Of a DNA stretch of 64,000 nucleotides, positions 45,927 to 55,704 are shown in pieces. Positions within the stretch are counted from its first letter, which is position 1; each line of letters opens with the position of its first letter. The stretch comes from Carnobacteriaceae bacterium zg-84 (lineage in GTDB: Bacteria; Bacillota; Bacilli; Lactobacillales; Aerococcaceae), in assembly GCA_013874835.1 (NCBI GenBank), contig CP059430.1, positions 186,001 to 250,000 of the forward strand, in the 5' to 3' direction. A program made the translations under genes and the position numbers. The notes under the pieces were generated by a model. That model was not told the origin of the DNA. It made no database searches and saw nothing but the letters and a program-made list of their open reading frames with translations.

Positions 45927-46004
45927 ATGCCTGCGTCACGAACGTGTGTTTTCAGCACGATTGTTGCTCTTAGGTATATGATAATAGGTGCAGATAAGAT
46001 GTAG
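45927..46004 (+). CDS. 25-codon leader ORF upstream of the ABC transporter
   Basis: ATG 45927 follows a very strong ribosome site (TAAGGAGG, 6 nt). The product begins MPASRTCVFSTIVALRY and ends GADKM; the stop TAG (46002-46004) touches the first base of the next hairpin. The close fit of ribosome site, ORF and hairpin between promoter and transporter suggests translation-dependent control. There is no run of one amino acid that would name the sensed compound. I do not recognise this peptide. Confidence 0.55.
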   Translation: MPASRTCVFSTIVALRYMIIGADKM

Positions 46005-46040
46005 TGTTTATAAATGATTTCATTTATAAACACGTTTTAA
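46004..46040 (+). promoter_or_regulatory. Second leader hairpin, attenuator-like
   Basis: A perfect 14-bp stem (GTGTTTATAAATGA with TCATTTATAAACAC) and a 2-nt loop are followed by GTTTTAA. It lies 40 bp before the transporter start. A ribosome at the leader stop codon would cover its base. Confidence 0.6.
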
Positions 46041-46079
46041 AGAAATTTGCATAATATTATATAAAAAGAGGTATATCGT

Positions 46080-47663
46080 ATGAACAGATTGAGAAGATTA
46101 TGGATAATTCCATTTTTGATGTTTATTTTAGCAGCATGTACTGGGAATAATACATCAAATGATACAAGAGAAGAATTTCGTGTTGGGATGGAGGCAAACT
46201 ATGCACCTTTCAACTGGACACAAAGTGAAGCTGGTGAGGGAACTGCTCCGATAGAAGACGGAGAATATGCCGGTGGGTATGATGTGTCTATCGCACAAAA
46301 AATTGCAGATAAATTAAATCGTAAATTAGTTATTGTAAAATTGGAATGGGACGGTCTTATTCCGTCATTGCAATCCGGTAAAATTGATGCGATTATTGCG
46401 GGAATGTCCCCCACAGAAGAAAGAGCACAACAAATTGATTTTACGGGACCTTATTATGAATCGGTCTTTATGATGATTGTTAGAAAAGACGGTGCTTATG
46501 CGAATACATCTTCCATAGATGATTTTGCTGGTGCTAGAGTAACCGCACAATTAGGCACATTCCACTATGATATGATTGATCAATTAAAAGGTGCTGTTAA
46601 ACAAGAAGCGATGTCTGATTTTTCTGCTATGCGTGTTGCGTTAGAAAGTGGAAAAATAGATGCGTATGTATCTGAAAAAGCTGTTGCCAATGAAGTGGTA
46701 GCCGCAAGTAAAGATTTAAAAATGATTGAGTTTGCTTCTGGAAAAGGATTTGTAACAAAGCCAGAAGAAGTACAAACAGCAATCGGAGTTAAAAAAGGTA
46801 GTCCATTAAAAGAACAAATTAACACAGTTCTTTCAGAAATTTCAACGAGTGAACGTGATGAATTGATGGATAAAGCATCACGTGGTCCGTCAGAACAAAC
46901 AACGGGACATTTCTTAGAAGAAATGGGTGTTATTTTCCAAAAATATTATCCGCAATTATTTGCAGGTATGGGTGTGACATTATATATTTCACTCATTGGG
47001 ACTATTGTTGGTTTATTGATTGGTTTATTGATTGGCGTGATTCGTACAGTGCCTTTATCAGATAAAAAAGGTGCATATCGTGTGTTCTTAAAAGTTGTGA
47101 ATTGGTTATTGAATGCGTATGTTGAAATTTTCCGTGGAACACCGATGATTGTACAGGCAATGGTTGTCTATTATGGGTCAGCATTATTGTTCCATTTAGA
47201 TATGGATAAAACATTTGCGGCATTATTGATTGTGTCAATTAACACCGGTGCCTATATGTCTGAAGTGGTGCGTGGTGGTATTTTATCCATTGACAAAGGT
47301 CAATTTGAAGCGTGTCAAGCGATTGGTATGACACATTTACAAGCAATGAAATATATCGTATTACCACAAGTGTTGCGCAATATTTTACCAGCTACGGGGA
47401 ATGAGTTTGTTATCAATGTAAAAGATACATCTGTATTAAATGTCATTGGTGTATCAGAATTGTTCTTTGTGACAAAATCTATTGCGGCAACAAATTATCA
47501 ATTTTTCCAAACATTTTTAGTAACATGTATTTTCTACTTCATTATGACATTTGTGATTACACGTATTTTACGTTGGTTAGAAAAACGTTTATCTGGTAAG
47601 CAAAGCTATTCTTTAGCAAGCGGAAATCAAATGCAAGTGTCAAAAGCACAAGAGAAAGAGTAG
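46080..47663 (+). CDS. Amino-acid ABC transporter, substrate-binding/permease fusion
   Basis: This 527-residue lipoprotein-permease fusion has signal peptide and lipobox LAAC (Cys20). A family 3 solute-binding domain (about 33-275) shows MEANYAPFNW, YDVSIAQKIAD, LIPSLQSGKIDAIIAGMSPT and DFTGPYY. A GlnP-type permease (about 295-510) has EIFRGTPMIVQAMVVYYG and EACQAIGMTHLQAMKYIVLP. Such fusions are common for polar amino-acid (glutamine/glutamate type) importers in Lactobacillales; the substrate cannot be read from sequence. It forms an operon with the ATPase gene 9 bp downstream. Confidence 0.9.
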   Translation: MNRLRRLWIIPFLMFILAACTGNNTSNDTREEFRVGMEANYAPFNWTQSEAGEGTAPIEDGEYAGGYDVSIAQKIADKLNRKLVIVKLEWDGLIPSLQSGKIDAIIAGMSPTEERAQQIDFTGPYYESVFMMIVRKDGAYANTSSIDDFAGARVTAQLGTFHYDMIDQLKGAVKQEAMSDFSAMRVALESGKIDAYVSEKAVANEVVAASKDLKMIEFASGKGFVTKPEEVQTAIGVKKGSPLKEQINTVLSEISTSERDELMDKASRGPSEQTTGHFLEEMGVIFQKYYPQLFAGMGVTLYISLIGTIVGLLIGLLIGVIRTVPLSDKKGAYRVFLKVVNWLLNAYVEIFRGTPMIVQAMVVYYGSALLFHLDMDKTFAALLIVSINTGAYMSEVVRGGILSIDKGQFEACQAIGMTHLQAMKYIVLPQVLRNILPATGNEFVINVKDTSVLNVIGVSELFFVTKSIAATNYQFFQTFLVTCIFYFIMTFVITRILRWLEKRLSGKQSYSLASGNQMQVSKAQEKE

Positions 47664-47672
47664 GTAGAAAAT

Positions 47673-48410
47673 ATGGAAACAGTTATTGAAATTAGACATT
47701 TAAATAAAAGTTTTGGTGAGAGAGAAGTTTTATCAGATATTAACTTTACGGTAAAAAAAGGACAAGTTGTTACTTTGATTGGTTCAAGTGGTTCTGGGAA
47801 ATCAACCCTATTACGCTGTATCAATTTACTAGAAACGCCAACAGCTGGTGACATTTATTATTTAGGTGAAAATATTTTAGATGGAGCACATGATGTGTTT
47901 AAATATCGTACACATTTAGGTATGGTATTTCAACAGTTTAATTTATTTGAAAATTTAAATGTATTAGATAATTGCACAGTTGGACCTATAAAAGTTTTGA
48001 AAAAAACAGAGGAAGATGCAAAACAGTTAGCATTGCATTACTTACAACAAGTTGGTATGGCGGAGTACGTGAATGCCCGTCCGTCACAATTATCTGGGGG
48101 ACAAAAGCAACGTGTGGCAATTGCCAGAGCGTTGGCAATGGAGCCTGATGTGTTATTGTTTGATGAGCCAACATCAGCACTTGATCCGGAAATGGTTGGA
48201 GAAGTATTACGTGTTATGAAAGATTTGGCTAATTCTGGGATGACAATGTTAGTTGTAACGCATGAAATGGATTTTGCAAGAGAAGTTTCGGACCATGTTG
48301 TTTTCATGGATAAAGGTGTTATTGCAGAAGAAGGTTCACCAGAAGATATTTTTAATCATCCAAAAGAAGATCGTACACGTGCCTTTTTAAGTCGTATTTT
48401 ACAAAAATAA
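47673..48410 (+). CDS. Amino-acid ABC transporter ATPase (GlnQ-like)
   Basis: This 245-residue ATPase has Walker [10 protein letters not shown] near 37, signature [16 protein letters not shown] near 137 and Walker [15 protein letters not shown] near 160. It energises the preceding permease fusion. Confidence 0.93.
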   Translation: METVIEIRHLNKSFGEREVLSDINFTVKKGQVVTLIGSSGSGKSTLLRCINLLETPTAGDIYYLGENILDGAHDVFKYRTHLGMVFQQFNLFENLNVLDNCTVGPIKVLKKTEEDAKQLALHYLQQVGMAEYVNARPSQLSGGQKQRVAIARALAMEPDVLLFDEPTSALDPEMVGEVLRVMKDLANSGMTMLVVTHEMDFAREVSDHVVFMDKGVIAEEGSPEDIFNHPKEDRTRAFLSRILQK

Positions 48411-48414
48411 ACAA

Positions 48415-48450
48415 AAAAGAACAGAAATTTATGAGATTTCTGTTCTTTTT
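48415..48450 (+). terminator. Terminator of the ABC transporter operon
   Basis: AAAAAGAACAGAAAT pairs with ATTTCTGTTCTTTTT around a 6-nt loop. Confidence 0.92.
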
Positions 48451-48484
48451 GCGTATAATATAAATAGAGAAAGAAGGTGCGTGG

Positions 48485-51400
48485 ATGTTACAGTTTGTTT
48501 TAGGAAATATTTTAACGAATAAGCAAGCGTGGTGTGTAGCAGATATGAAAGCGTTGCTTGAACAAAAACAAGTAAAACAAGTATTTTATCTTGTACCTGA
48601 GCATATTAAATTCGACTCAGAAATGAATGTTTTAACGCAATTACATCATGAGGATATAAGTGGTAGTATCGATATACAAATTTATAGTTTTTCAAGATTG
48701 GCATGGTATTTATTAAAAGACACGGGTGTTCTTGTGAAACCGCAATTAAGTAAAATTGGGTTAAGTATGCTTGTTCGTCATGTTTTATTGGAAAAACAAT
48801 CTGAATTGGTTTTTTATCGTACACAAATTAATAAACAAGGGTTTATTAAGCAATTGACAGATTTATTTTTAGAATTTCGTTCGGGTGCCATTTCACAAGA
48901 AGATTTATATACCTTTTTTAAAGAAAAACCGAGCGATACAACAGAAAGCCAAGAAAATATGTATGTGAAGATGCAAGAACTAATGCTTTTGTATCGAGCA
49001 TTTAATGAAAGATTAATAGGTAAGTATATTGAGAAAGAAGATTTATATACCCAATTAGCCGAGCATATTCATACAATGGATTTATCAGATACAGCCATTT
49101 ATATTGACGGTTTTGAACATTTCTCTGCAAAGGAACAACAAATTATCCTTGCTTTAATGAAAAAAACATACAAGGTATCAGTAACTTTGCCTTTATCCAA
49201 AAAAGCAAAGGAAAAAACACCATTAACGCTTATTCCAATGATAACAAGAGAAAGATTAATTCAATTAGCACAAGAAAATAGTGTGCGTATTTCAGAAGTT
49301 GATGTCACAAAAGGATATGAGCGTTATAGTGAAGATATGCAGAAAATAGTTTCTTTTTGGGAAGAAGCTTTTCAGTCAGTTGAAAGAAAAGATAATGATG
49401 TAATAAAACAAGATGCTTTATTTATTCAAGAGTATGACACTAAACAAGAAGAAGTAACAGCCGTTATCAATCAGATAAGTAGATTGGTTGCGACAAAGCA
49501 CTATCGTTATAAAGATTTTAGTATTTTGATGCGACAAGTTGAAGATTATGAAATGATTTTAAAACCTTTGTGTCATGAAAGCCAAATACCTTATTTTATT
49601 GATAATGCTGATACCATGGCATCACATCCTATTTCAGAATTTTTAGCATCTTTATATGCCATTCAAAAACGGAATTGGCAATATACGGATATGATGCGAT
49701 TATTGCGATCAGATTTATTAGAGATAGGTGCGCAAGACGATATTGATGTGTTTGAAAATGATTTATTAGCAAATGGTTATGTCGGAAAACGTTGGTGGAT
49801 TGAGGATAAGGAACAATGGAAGTATGAGCATATAAGAGAACGTATTGTCGGTATATTGCTTCCATATATTGAAACATTAGAGCAGGCAAGTACGATGAAA
49901 GATGCAGCAGTTGCTTTATACATGCTTTGTAAGGAGCATGGAGTAGTTTCAAAAATAAAGCAGTGGCGAGATGATTTCATTGCTCAAGGACAGTTGGAAA
50001 AAGCACGTCAACATGAACAGGCATGGCAGACGTTTATCCAATTATTAGATGAATTTGTGATGGTTCTAGGAAATATACCATTTGATTTACAAACATTTTA
50101 TACGGTATTATCGAGTGGCTTTGAAGAGGCGGAGTATAGTTTAGTACCTCCTACATTGGATACGGTCACTATTTCAAGTTTAGACGGTAGACGTGCCACG
50201 ACTAAAAAAATGATTTTTGTTTTAGGGGCAACGTCTAGTCAGTTTCCAAAAATATATGATAATAAAACATTGTTATCAGATGAAGAAAGACATCGGTTAA
50301 CGCAAGTGTTAGCACCGGGTCATTATTTACAATTAGATACGCTTGATCGTACAATGGTAGAACCTTTTGTTGTGTATCAATTATTGGCGAGTGTAACAGA
50401 ACAATTATATTTATTTTATCCAAAAACACATGAGCCAAAATCGACATATATAGAAATGTTAGAAAAGCGTTTTGATACACGAATGACGCCTCAATTATTA
50501 GGAAAAAGCAAACAAGTGATACGTTATTTAATGAAACAAATACGAACACATTATGATACGGATAGTACTTTATCTTTAATAGATAGATACTTAATTGCAT
50601 TTATGCAACAAACGACGCCTTATCATGAAGTGTTTAAGCCGTTGATGAAGAGTTTTGAGTATCGCAATGTTCCGGTTCATTTAACGAATGCTTTAGAGTT
50701 ATATCAAGGGCATTTATACTTATCTGTTTCTCAATTAGAAAGTTATTTCAAAGATCCGTACAGTCATTTTTTACAGTATGGCTTAAAGTTAAAAGAAAGA
50801 CCTGTGTTGTCTTTAACACCGGCAGATGTAGGGAATGTTTTTCATGATACATTGGATATATTTTTTGAACAAGTGGAGCAGTACGAACAAGAGATTGATA
50901 CATTGATTGAGCGTGCATTGACGACTGTTTTTGATAAACCACAGTACCGATTGTTTCAAATGACGAAAAGTATGGCTTTTTCAAAAGAATTATTAACGGA
51001 TACGTTGACACACGTGATGCAACAATTATATCAAGCTAAAAAGCAGACCAATACACGTGTTATTGCGACGGAACAAGTTTTTGACACAAAGGGGTCGACA
51101 GGACTGATTTTACCAAAAATTGATTTATTATCGGATTATACGCTGTCTTTACGAGGAAAAATAGACCGGATTGATGTTGTCAATGGGGATTATTTAAGTG
51201 TTGTTGATTATAAATCAAGTGCAAAACAATTTGATTTAAGCCGTTTTTATGAGGGATTATCGTTACAGTTGATAACCTATTTATATGTGCTCGAACAAAA
51301 TAAAAAGCAGTTGCATTTAGAAAACACAAAAACGATGGGTGCTTTTTATTATCATGTAGGCTATCCTTATGAAAGAGTGAAAACCAAAACATTCGATATG

Positions 51401-51808
51401 ACGGATTTGGCATATACGCAAGAAAAATTTAATGGTATTTTATCATTATCTGTAGAAGATGTGGAAAAAATCCCAGATGTATCCATGTTTTATAAGGTTG
51501 GTTTAACAAAATCAAATACATTTAATAAAACAAAAACTATGCCAACAATAGAATCACTAGATACTTTTTTTGACTTTTTAATATGGAAAATAAAACAAGC
51601 TGGACAACGCATTTTATCTGGGGATATTCCTTTATCACCTATTAAAGATGAACCATTTACACCGTCTTTAAATGAGTTTAGAAGTATTTCTTTATTTGAT
51701 GCTACTTTACCAGAAAATCAATATCGAAAATTATTGTCAGTAGAAGATGTGTTACAAGCAATGAAAGAAAAGGGAGTGAATGCAGATGATACCAGTCAAA
51801 CCAACTAA
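48485..51808 (+). CDS. addB: ATP-dependent helicase/nuclease subunit AddB/RexB
   Basis: This 1107-residue partner of AddA processes double-strand breaks for recombination. The N-terminal helicase-like part has no Walker A Lys-Thr motif (the region reads VLGNILTNKQ), so it is ATPase-inactive, as in lactococcal and streptococcal RexB. The C-terminal RecB-family nuclease has GKIDRIDVV and VDYKSS near residues 910-925. The four-Cys iron-sulphur motif of B. subtilis AddB is not seen. It overlaps addA by 23 bp. Confidence 0.93.
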   Translation: MLQFVLGNILTNKQAWCVADMKALLEQKQVKQVFYLVPEHIKFDSEMNVLTQLHHEDISGSIDIQIYSFSRLAWYLLKDTGVLVKPQLSKIGLSMLVRHVLLEKQSELVFYRTQINKQGFIKQLTDLFLEFRSGAISQEDLYTFFKEKPSDTTESQENMYVKMQELMLLYRAFNERLIGKYIEKEDLYTQLAEHIHTMDLSDTAIYIDGFEHFSAKEQQIILALMKKTYKVSVTLPLSKKAKEKTPLTLIPMITRERLIQLAQENSVRISEVDVTKGYERYSEDMQKIVSFWEEAFQSVERKDNDVIKQDALFIQEYDTKQEEVTAVINQISRLVATKHYRYKDFSILMRQVEDYEMILKPLCHESQIPYFIDNADTMASHPISEFLASLYAIQKRNWQYTDMMRLLRSDLLEIGAQDDIDVFENDLLANGYVGKRWWIEDKEQWKYEHIRERIVGILLPYIETLEQASTMKDAAVALYMLCKEHGVVSKIKQWRDDFIAQGQLEKARQHEQAWQTFIQLLDEFVMVLGNIPFDLQTFYTVLSSGFEEAEYSLVPPTLDTVTISSLDGRRATTKKMIFVLGATSSQFPKIYDNKTLLSDEERHRLTQVLAPGHYLQLDTLDRTMVEPFVVYQLLASVTEQLYLFYPKTHEPKSTYIEMLEKRFDTRMTPQLLGKSKQVIRYLMKQIRTHYDTDSTLSLIDRYLIAFMQQTTPYHEVFKPLMKSFEYRNVPVHLTNALELYQGHLYLSVSQLESYFKDPYSHFLQYGLKLKERPVLSLTPADVGNVFHDTLDIFFEQVEQYEQEIDTLIERALTTVFDKPQYRLFQMTKSMAFSKELLTDTLTHVMQQLYQAKKQTNTRVIATEQVFDTKGSTGLILPKIDLLSDYTLSLRGKIDRIDVVNGDYLSVVDYKSSAKQFDLSRFYEGLSLQLITYLYVLEQNKKQLHLENTKTMGAFYYHVGYPYERVKTKTFDMTDLAYTQEKFNGILSLSVEDVEKIPDVSMFYKVGLTKSNTFNKTKTMPTIESLDTFFDFLIWKIKQAGQRILSGDIPLSPIKDEPFTPSLNEFRSISLFDATLPENQYRKLLSVEDVLQAMKEKGVNADDTSQTN

Positions 51809-54800
51809 TGTAACCTTTACAGATTCGCAATGGGAGGCAATTTATGAAACGGGTAGTCATATTTTAGTTTCAGCATCTGCTGGCTCGGGGAAAACAACCG
51901 TTTTAACGAAGCGTATTGTTGAAAAATTAAGACGTGGAACGAAAATAGAAGAATTGCTTGTCGTGACCTATACAGAATTAGCCGCTAAGGAAATGCGCGA
52001 GCGTATCGAAAAAGAATTAAAAAATGTTATCAATATTGAAACAGATGTCGATACAAAGCGTCATTTACAAATGCAATTAAGATTGTTGCCACAAGCAAAT
52101 ATAAGCACCATTCACGCGTTTTGTTTAAAAGTGATTCGTAAACATTTTGCTAGTGTGGATATGGATCCTGTTTTTAGATTGATGACAGATGAAACAGAAA
52201 TCCTGCTTTTAAAAGAAAAAGTATGGCATGAGTTAAAAGAAAAGCTCTATGATAGACAGTCATTTAGACAGTTGGCAAAAGCTTACTCAAGTGATAAGTA
52301 TGATGATAAACTAACAGATCTTATTTTTTCGTTGTATGATTTTTCAAGAGCAAATGCCAATCCAGATGAATGGTTGAAACGGTTAGCGTCTTTATATAAT
52401 ATGGATAATTTAACAGACAGTGTTTTATTTCAATCACTTATTAAGCCCTATGTTATTTCTATGTTAGAAGATGCGGTTTTTCAATTAGAGCAAGGGATAC
52501 AATGCTTAAATGGGGATGAACGTTTGGATAAAGTCACATGTTTACTCTCTGATGAAAAAGTGTTGATAGAGTATGTTTTAAATAGTTTAGTTGAAAATAA
52601 GGATTATGATAGTGTCTATGCAGCAATAAAACAAATTGAATTTTTACGTTTTCCGTCTATCAAAAAAGATAGCGATGTAAAAGAATTTTCGGAACAGGCT
52701 AAAGTATATCGTGATAAAGCGAAAAAAACGGTAGAGAATATGATTGAAGCTGTTTTTTATTGTCAAGAGCAGGTTCACCTTGATTTATTGCATAAGATTT
52801 TGCCGTATATTGATGAAATGATTGATGTTGTGACCTTATTTTCAAAGGCGTATGCACAAGAAAAGAAAGAGTATAATGTGCTTGAATTTAGTGATTTAGA
52901 ACATATTACATTGTCTATTTTAGCACCGATGCATAATGGAAACCGACATATTAGTCCGGTAGCTTTAGAATATCAAGAATTATTTGAAGAAATTATGGTA
53001 GATGAGTATCAAGACGTCAATCGTTTACAAGAAACTATTTTATCGTATTTAACCAACGGGAAAAATATGTTTATGGTAGGTGATGTCAAGCAGTCTATTT
53101 ATTCTTTCCGTTTAGCTGATCCGAGTTTATTTTTAGAAAAATATCTTGCTTTTGGAAATGAACAAGGTGGAAAACGTATTATTTTAGCAGAAAATTTCCG
53201 TTCAAGAGGGGAAGTTTTACATGCTACGAATTTTATTTTTCAACAAATTATGGATCAACAAGTTGGAGATATGGCGTACGACGATGATGCCATGCTTGTT
53301 CAAGGAAGTCAGGCTTATGCAGATGGTAGTGGATATGAACTTTCTGTTTTGTTATATGAAAAAGAAACACATCAAGAACAAGAACTGGATATGGATGTAT
53401 CAGAAATGTTTAAAATTGATACAAAAACAGAAGGTGAAATCGTGATGGTTGCCAAGGAAATAGAGCGATTGATACAATCAACATTTTTAGTTCAAAGTAC
53501 AGAAAAAGAAAATGGTAAATTTAAGCAACGTCCGATTACGTATGCTGATATTGTGTTATTAGTGCCGACAAAGAAAAATAATGTTGTCATTCAAGAAATT
53601 TTTAATCGGTATCATATTCCGATTCAGATTGATGAAGCAGAAACTTATTTCCAACGAACAGAAATTATGATTATGATGTCATTGTTAAAAATAATTGATA
53701 ATCCGCATCAAGATATTCCACTTGTTTCTGTTTTACGTTCTCCATTGGTTGCATTAGATGAAAATGACTTAGCAGCTATTCGTATCAATCAACGTACCAG
53801 TGGATATTATGAAGCTGTTCAATCTTTTGTTGCTGATTTTGAGCGTGGCTCATTACCTCAAAATGCTTTTCATGAAGCGATTTATAAGAAATTAGTACGG
53901 TTTATGGAACGATTAAATACATGGAGATTTATGGCAACAAAAGAGTCTTTAGTGTCGTTAATTTGGCATATTTACCAAGAAACACATTTTTTAGACTATG
54001 TATTAGGTTTGCCGTCTGGTCGACAAAGACAAGCGAATTTACATGCTTTATATGAACGGGCAAGGGAATATGAGCAAACGGCATTTAAAGGATTGTTCCA
54101 ATTTGTTCAGTTTATTGAAAAAATGCAAGAAAAAGATAAAGATTTATCCGAAGCATCTTTGTCTACTGGAAATGAAAATGTTGTTAAGTTGATGACCATT
54201 CATGCAAGTAAAGGTTTAGAATTTCCAGTCGTGTTTGTATTAGACTTGAATAAATCGTTTAATAAAAGAGATAGTCAATCCAGCTATGTCTTTACTGAAA
54301 AATATGGTATTGGTACAGACTATTTTGATATTGAGAAAAAATTTCAATTTCCGACACTTGCTCGTTTTGGTATGAGCCGATATAAAGAGAAAAAATTATT
54401 GGCAGAAGAAATGCGTAAATTATATGTGGCATTAACAAGAGCAAAAGAAAAATTATATTTAGTTGGAAATTGTGTCAATGAAAAAGATTATTGGGAAAAA
54501 TTATCCGGTATTGCTAGTTATAATGAAGTTGTGTTACCTTCGGGAAGTCGTTTATCTAGTCAGAGTGCATTATCTTGGATAAATATGGCACTAGTGCGTC
54601 ATCGTATGGCAGAAAATAATTATTTACCAGTCTATACATATCCAACTGTACTGTTACAATCACCGATTCGTTTTACCATTCAATTTTTTAAAGAACAGGA
54701 TTTAATGATAAACCAATCCGAAGTGTCTGATATAAAAACAGTGACTGAATGGGTGCAGGAGCAGGTAATAGACGTATCTCATTCGGAGGATATGCAAGAT

Positions 54801-55511
54801 ATTATTCAAACGATTGAGCATGTGTATCCATATATGGCTCAAGTGCAAACGACAACCTATCAATCAGTATCTGAATTGAAGCGTATGGCAGAAGATCCAG
54901 ATTTGCTTGAGATGCAACCTTTAGGTCAAGGTAATCGTTATGTTAGTGATGATTTAATGGTACCCATGTTCATGAAGGAAGATATGGTAACAAATACAAT
55001 GATAGGAACGGCTGTTCATTTAGTTATGCAAACAATATCTTTAGAACAGACTGTTACAATGCAGATGATTGATACACATATTAATCAATTCGTTTCAAAA
55101 GGGCTAATGTCACAAGAGGTTGCTGAAAAAATAAATCGTTATAATATTTTGCGTTTCTTCTCAACGGATTTAGGACAGTTAATGCTGAAACAACAGAGAT
55201 TATTACACCGAGAAGTGCCGTTTTCGTTAGCGGTCAATGCACATCTTCTGTTTCAAAGTATGGAAAAAACAGATGAAAAAGTGCTGATACATGGGGTTGT
55301 TGACGGCTATATAGAATATGACGATGAGATTATTTTGTATGATTTTAAAACAGACTATATTGGACAAAATATAACGGTAGAAACCATTATGAATCGTTAT
55401 CGTCAACAAATGAATGTTTATGCGACAGCCTTAACCTCTATTTTACATAAGCCGGTTACAAAAAAATATTTATGTTTATTAAGTATTGGAGAAAATGTTT
55501 TAGTTGATTAA
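51786..55511 (+). CDS. addA: ATP-dependent helicase/nuclease subunit AddA/RexA
   Basis: This 1241-residue UvrD-type helicase with a C-terminal nuclease has Walker A SASAGSGKTT near 30 and helicase motif II VDEYQDVNRLQ near 405. It also has motif V/VI regions (MTIHASKGLEFPVVF, LYVALTRAKEKLYL) and nuclease motif (GVVDGYIEYDDE, LYDFKTDYI near 1190). ATG 51786 has GGGAG 9 nt upstream; ATG 51780 is too close to it. Overlap with addB indicates coupled translation. Confidence 0.95.
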   Translation: MIPVKPTNVTFTDSQWEAIYETGSHILVSASAGSGKTTVLTKRIVEKLRRGTKIEELLVVTYTELAAKEMRERIEKELKNVINIETDVDTKRHLQMQLRLLPQANISTIHAFCLKVIRKHFASVDMDPVFRLMTDETEILLLKEKVWHELKEKLYDRQSFRQLAKAYSSDKYDDKLTDLIFSLYDFSRANANPDEWLKRLASLYNMDNLTDSVLFQSLIKPYVISMLEDAVFQLEQGIQCLNGDERLDKVTCLLSDEKVLIEYVLNSLVENKDYDSVYAAIKQIEFLRFPSIKKDSDVKEFSEQAKVYRDKAKKTVENMIEAVFYCQEQVHLDLLHKILPYIDEMIDVVTLFSKAYAQEKKEYNVLEFSDLEHITLSILAPMHNGNRHISPVALEYQELFEEIMVDEYQDVNRLQETILSYLTNGKNMFMVGDVKQSIYSFRLADPSLFLEKYLAFGNEQGGKRIILAENFRSRGEVLHATNFIFQQIMDQQVGDMAYDDDAMLVQGSQAYADGSGYELSVLLYEKETHQEQELDMDVSEMFKIDTKTEGEIVMVAKEIERLIQSTFLVQSTEKENGKFKQRPITYADIVLLVPTKKNNVVIQEIFNRYHIPIQIDEAETYFQRTEIMIMMSLLKIIDNPHQDIPLVSVLRSPLVALDENDLAAIRINQRTSGYYEAVQSFVADFERGSLPQNAFHEAIYKKLVRFMERLNTWRFMATKESLVSLIWHIYQETHFLDYVLGLPSGRQRQANLHALYERAREYEQTAFKGLFQFVQFIEKMQEKDKDLSEASLSTGNENVVKLMTIHASKGLEFPVVFVLDLNKSFNKRDSQSSYVFTEKYGIGTDYFDIEKKFQFPTLARFGMSRYKEKKLLAEEMRKLYVALTRAKEKLYLVGNCVNEKDYWEKLSGIASYNEVVLPSGSRLSSQSALSWINMALVRHRMAENNYLPVYTYPTVLLQSPIRFTIQFFKEQDLMINQSEVSDIKTVTEWVQEQVIDVSHSEDMQDIIQTIEHVYPYMAQVQTTTYQSVSELKRMAEDPDLLEMQPLGQGNRYVSDDLMVPMFMKEDMVTNTMIGTAVHLVMQTISLEQTVTMQMIDTHINQFVSKGLMSQEVAEKINRYNILRFFSTDLGQLMLKQQRLLHREVPFSLAVNAHLLFQSMEKTDEKVLIHGVVDGYIEYDDEIILYDFKTDYIGQNITVETIMNRYRQQMNVYATALTSILHKPVTKKYLCLLSIGENVLVD

Positions 55512-55522
55512 TTAGATATAAT

Positions 55523-55554
55523 CCGCCAGCTATGTCGTTAGGCATAGCTGGCGG
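55523..55554 (+). terminator. Hairpin after addA
   Basis: CCGCCAGCTATG pairs with CATAGCTGGCGG around an 8-nt loop. The T-tract is weak. Confidence 0.7.
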
Positions 55555-55564
55555 GGTGTATTAT

Positions 55565-55588
55565 TTATTTCTAAATTTTTGGAAATAA
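55565..55588. promoter_or_regulatory. Palindromic operator-like site 1
   Basis: TTATTTC-N10-GAAATAA around TAAATTTTTG. It is very similar to the core of the larger palindrome at 55639-55674. Confidence 0.5.
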
Positions 55589-55638
55589 CACTATGGAAAA
55601 CAGGTTATTTACAAAAAAACGGAAATTTATATCTTGAA

Positions 55639-55674
55639 ACACAATTATTTTCAAATTTTTGAAAATAATTGTGT
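55639..55674. promoter_or_regulatory. 36-bp perfect palindrome over the -35
   Basis: Arms ACACAATTATTTTCAAA and complement with a 2-bp centre. The -35 TTGAAA (55659-55664) lies inside it and pairs with TATAAT (55682-55687) at 17 bp. A protein bound here would block the promoter of the next gene. Confidence 0.65.
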
Positions 55675-55687
55675 CTTGATGTATAAT
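55659..55687 (+). promoter_or_regulatory. Promoter of the AAA/DUF4143-type gene
   Basis: TTGAAA (55659-55664), a 17-bp spacer and TATAAT (55682-55687), 17 bp before the start codon. Confidence 0.7.
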
Positions 55688-55704
55688 CATCTTGAGGTGA
55701 TTAT

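Noticed and set aside
45782-46033. 83-codon minus-strand ORF in the transporter leader
   Set aside because: It runs across the promoter and hairpins of the plus-strand leader and has no ribosome site.
44035-46079. Composite transposon carrying cargo between IS copies
   Set aside because: The DNA between copies is core genome (secA, lysS, ftsEX, rplM), and each complete copy has its own target duplication, so they inserted singly.
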